From positions 1 through 7,642 of the forward strand of contig JAGYNL010000055.1 of NCBI GenBank assembly GCA_018399865.1: 7,642 bases of DNA, in the 5' to 3' direction. The DNA is from Candidatus Bipolaricaulota bacterium (GTDB taxonomy: Bacteria > Bipolaricaulota > Bipolaricaulia > UBA7950 > UBA9294). The notes below the pieces were generated by a model that was not told where the DNA came from, searched no databases, and was given only the letters and a program-made list of their open reading frames with translations. This document shows, piece by piece, positions 6,932 to 7,642 of this stretch (its first letter is position 1; every line of letters starts with the position of its first letter). A program made the translations under genes and the position numbers.

Positions 6932-6959
6932 TCGACATCGGTGGACAATCTGGTATAGT
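6932..6959 (+). promoter_or_regulatory. Candidate sigma-70-type promoter for the GNAT gene
   Basis: TCGACA (6932-6937) is followed by 16 nt and TATAGT (6954-6959). Each box differs from consensus at one base. TG one base before the -10 (TGGTATAGT) makes it an extended -10. Transcription would start near 6966 and give a leader of about 265 nt before the acetyltransferase. No better promoter was found closer to the gene. The call is moderate because A/T-rich intergenic DNA produces such matches by chance. Confidence 0.45.
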
Positions 6960-7035
6960 CACCGAGCTGACTCTTAGATGATGGTGTGGTACGTCGGGAT
7001 CGTAGCTTCGCCTTCAAATGTTCTGTTAACAAAAC

Positions 7036-7221
7036 GGCATTACCTCATGAAGCTTGCATGAAACCCAGTATGTGACATCAAGATTGCTTTGCTTGCACTG
7101 ATGAGGCTGTCTTGATCAGACAGAGCAATGCCTTACTGCATTTAGTCAAAAACCGCTGTTGTGTGATCTTGTAACTTATGTCCGACCAAGTTGACCTAAA
7201 GGCAACGAAAAAGACAGCAAT
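7036..7221 (+). promoter_or_regulatory. Candidate structured 5' leader with alternative pairings
   Basis: In the putative rightward leader GGCATT (7036-7041) can pair with AATGCC (7127-7132), enclosing CCTCAT (7043-7048) with ATGAGG (7101-7106) and the hairpin CTGTCT (7107-7112) with AGACAG (7118-7123). Together these make a three-way-junction-like fold. The segment GCTGTCTT (7106-7113) is also a perfect 8-base complement of AAGACAGC (7211-7218), just upstream of the Shine-Dalgarno. ATTGCT (7083-7088) can likewise pair with AGCAAT at either 7124-7129 or 7216-7221. Mutually exclusive pairings next to a ribosome site are the layout expected of a translational switch. There is no T-run, so transcription termination is unlikely. 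Short complements arise by chance, so this remains a candidate and I match it to no known riboswitch class. Confidence 0.3.
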
Positions 7222-7224
7222 TTA

Positions 7225-7235
7225 AAGGAAGTGAT
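7225..7235 (+). promoter_or_regulatory. Near-perfect extended Shine-Dalgarno of the GNAT gene
   Basis: AAGGAAGTGAT matches 10 of 11 bases of the full 16S anti-Shine-Dalgarno complement AAGGAGGTGAT. The only canonical in-frame start nearby, GTG at 7231, lies inside it and is too close to be read by it. The codon at ideal distance (8 nt after the GGAAG core) is ATA at 7240. Confidence 0.6.
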
Positions 7236-7642
7236 ACCCATAGAATCGATACTTACAAGTACAAGAAACGAAGTTATTAGGCAGGAAACAGAGCTACCAG
7301 AGTGGCTAACGCGGGATAAACTGGCGCGTTTCCTGCACCAGGTGATGAAGCCTTACGAGGATAAGCTTGAGGACATCAAGAGCGCTCTGTCAGTTGTGTT
7401 TGAAGATGAACGTACCCCTGGCGGGTTCGTCATTCTGGCAACTGATGAGGATGAGCTGATCGGCGCAGCCGTGATCCACCACACGCCATGGAGCGGGTAT
7501 GTTCCAGAGAATATGCTTCTGTTTATCGGGGTGAGGCCCGAGTACCGCGGTCAAGGCGTGGGACGCGCGCTTATAGCAGATACTCTCGCTAATTGCGAAG
7601 GGGATGTGAAGCTACACGTGGAATATGACAACCCCGCTAAGC
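7231..7642 (+). CDS. GNAT-family N-acetyltransferase (3' truncated by window edge)
   Basis: An open frame follows an in-frame TGA at 7192 and runs off the right edge, giving 137 codons here. It carries the acetyl-CoA-binding motif A of GNAT enzymes, IGVRPEYRGQGVGRALI (about 99-115), with the R/Q-x-x-G-x-G loop at R106, G109 and G111. The preceding strands are FVILATDEDELIGAAVI, and the beginning of motif B is LHVEYDNPAK (128-137). The N-terminal 60 residues (WLTRDKLARFL, MKPYEDKLEDIKSAL) form helices ahead of the core. GNAT enzymes transfer an acetyl group from acetyl-CoA to amines of small molecules, peptides or proteins; the substrate here is unknown. The start is uncertain: GTG at 7231 is the only canonical choice, but the Shine-Dalgarno is positioned for ATA at 7240 (ATA GAA TCG). 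It is transcribed divergently from the gcv-like operon. Confidence 0.88.
   Translation, partial: MIPIESILTSTRNEVIRQETELPEWLTRDKLARFLHQVMKPYEDKLEDIKSALSVVFEDERTPGGFVILATDEDELIGAAVIHHTPWSGYVPENMLLFIGVRPEYRGQGVGRALIADTLANCEGDVKLHVEYDNPAK

Larger units (their letters stand above)
6736..7230. other. Divergent intergenic region (about 495 nt)
   Basis: This gap separates the leftward operon from the rightward acetyltransferase gene. I see one good leftward promoter, one plausible rightward promoter and a rightward leader with several complementary segments (each listed separately). I see no tRNA, no intrinsic terminator with a T-run, and no glycine-riboswitch or T-box core on the strand that would lead into the gcv-like genes. 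The minus-strand open frame at 6741-6962 overlaps the leftward promoter and does not look like protein. Confidence 0.7.

Noticed and set aside
6741..6962. 73-codon minus-strand open frame just upstream of the SDR gene
   Set aside because: It spans the strong leftward promoter (6780-6808) and the SDR ribosome site. It has no recognisable domain or persuasive ribosome site, and its composition looks like translated intergenic DNA.
6984..6996. GTGTGGTACGTCG, similar to part of the T-box sequence
   Set aside because: Only GTGGTAC matches. There is no specifier stem or terminator T-run, and the downstream gene on this strand is an acetyltransferase, not an aminoacyl-tRNA synthetase or amino-acid gene.
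7098..7129. CTGATGAGG followed by a hairpin, resembling the hammerhead ribozyme CUGAUGA core
   Set aside because: The required GAAA after stem II is absent (the sequence reads AGCAAT). I also could not assemble the other two stems in the linear or circularly permuted arrangements.

Overview
This is a bacterial window of moderate GC (roughly half G+C, judged by eye). It is densely coded, mostly on the minus strand, and has good Shine-Dalgarno sites. The split two-subunit glycine dehydrogenase architecture (GcvPA + GcvPB) and the greA-lysS adjacency fit Firmicutes, deep-branching Actinomycetota, Chloroflexota and similar lineages. I cannot place the organism more precisely from sequence alone. 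No insertion sequence, CRISPR array, tRNA or rRNA gene is visible.

Minus strand, in transcription order from right to left: a short-chain dehydrogenase/reductase (6735-5977), a GcvPA-like protein (5966-4569), a GcvPB-like protein (4572-3004), an RNase P protein-like ORF (2993-2532), greA (2560-2081), lysS (2078-612) and a PAP2-family membrane phosphatase (615-43). Junctions are very tight: 10 nt, a 4-nt ATGA overlap, 10 nt, a 29-nt overlap, 2 nt, and another 4-nt ATGA overlap. This looks like one transcription unit. A well-formed sigma-70-type promoter (TTGACG, 17 nt, TATATT) lies about 45 nt upstream of the first gene.

The intergenic region 6736-7230 carries this leftward promoter and a plausible rightward promoter (TCGACA, 16 nt, extended -10 TGGTATAGT). 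The rightward promoter would produce a leader of about 265 nt ahead of a GNAT acetyltransferase gene that runs off the right edge. That leader has several complementary segments, including mutually exclusive pairings that reach to within a few bases of the acetyltransferase Shine-Dalgarno. The Shine-Dalgarno itself is near-perfect but is best spaced for an AUA codon rather than the only canonical in-frame start, a GTG that overlaps it.

Three points stand out. (1) The GcvPA/GcvPB pair keeps the fold and the PLP lysine but has lost several signature segments that are nearly invariant in true glycine decarboxylase. It sits with an SDR and without gcvT or gcvH, so it may be a PLP decarboxylase with a different substrate or acceptor. 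(2) An rnpA-like gene sits between gcvPB and greA, instead of next to rpmH where rnpA is normally found. (3) The GNAT leader may be a structured, translation-controlling RNA. The first two rest on clear sequence observations; the functional readings are inference.
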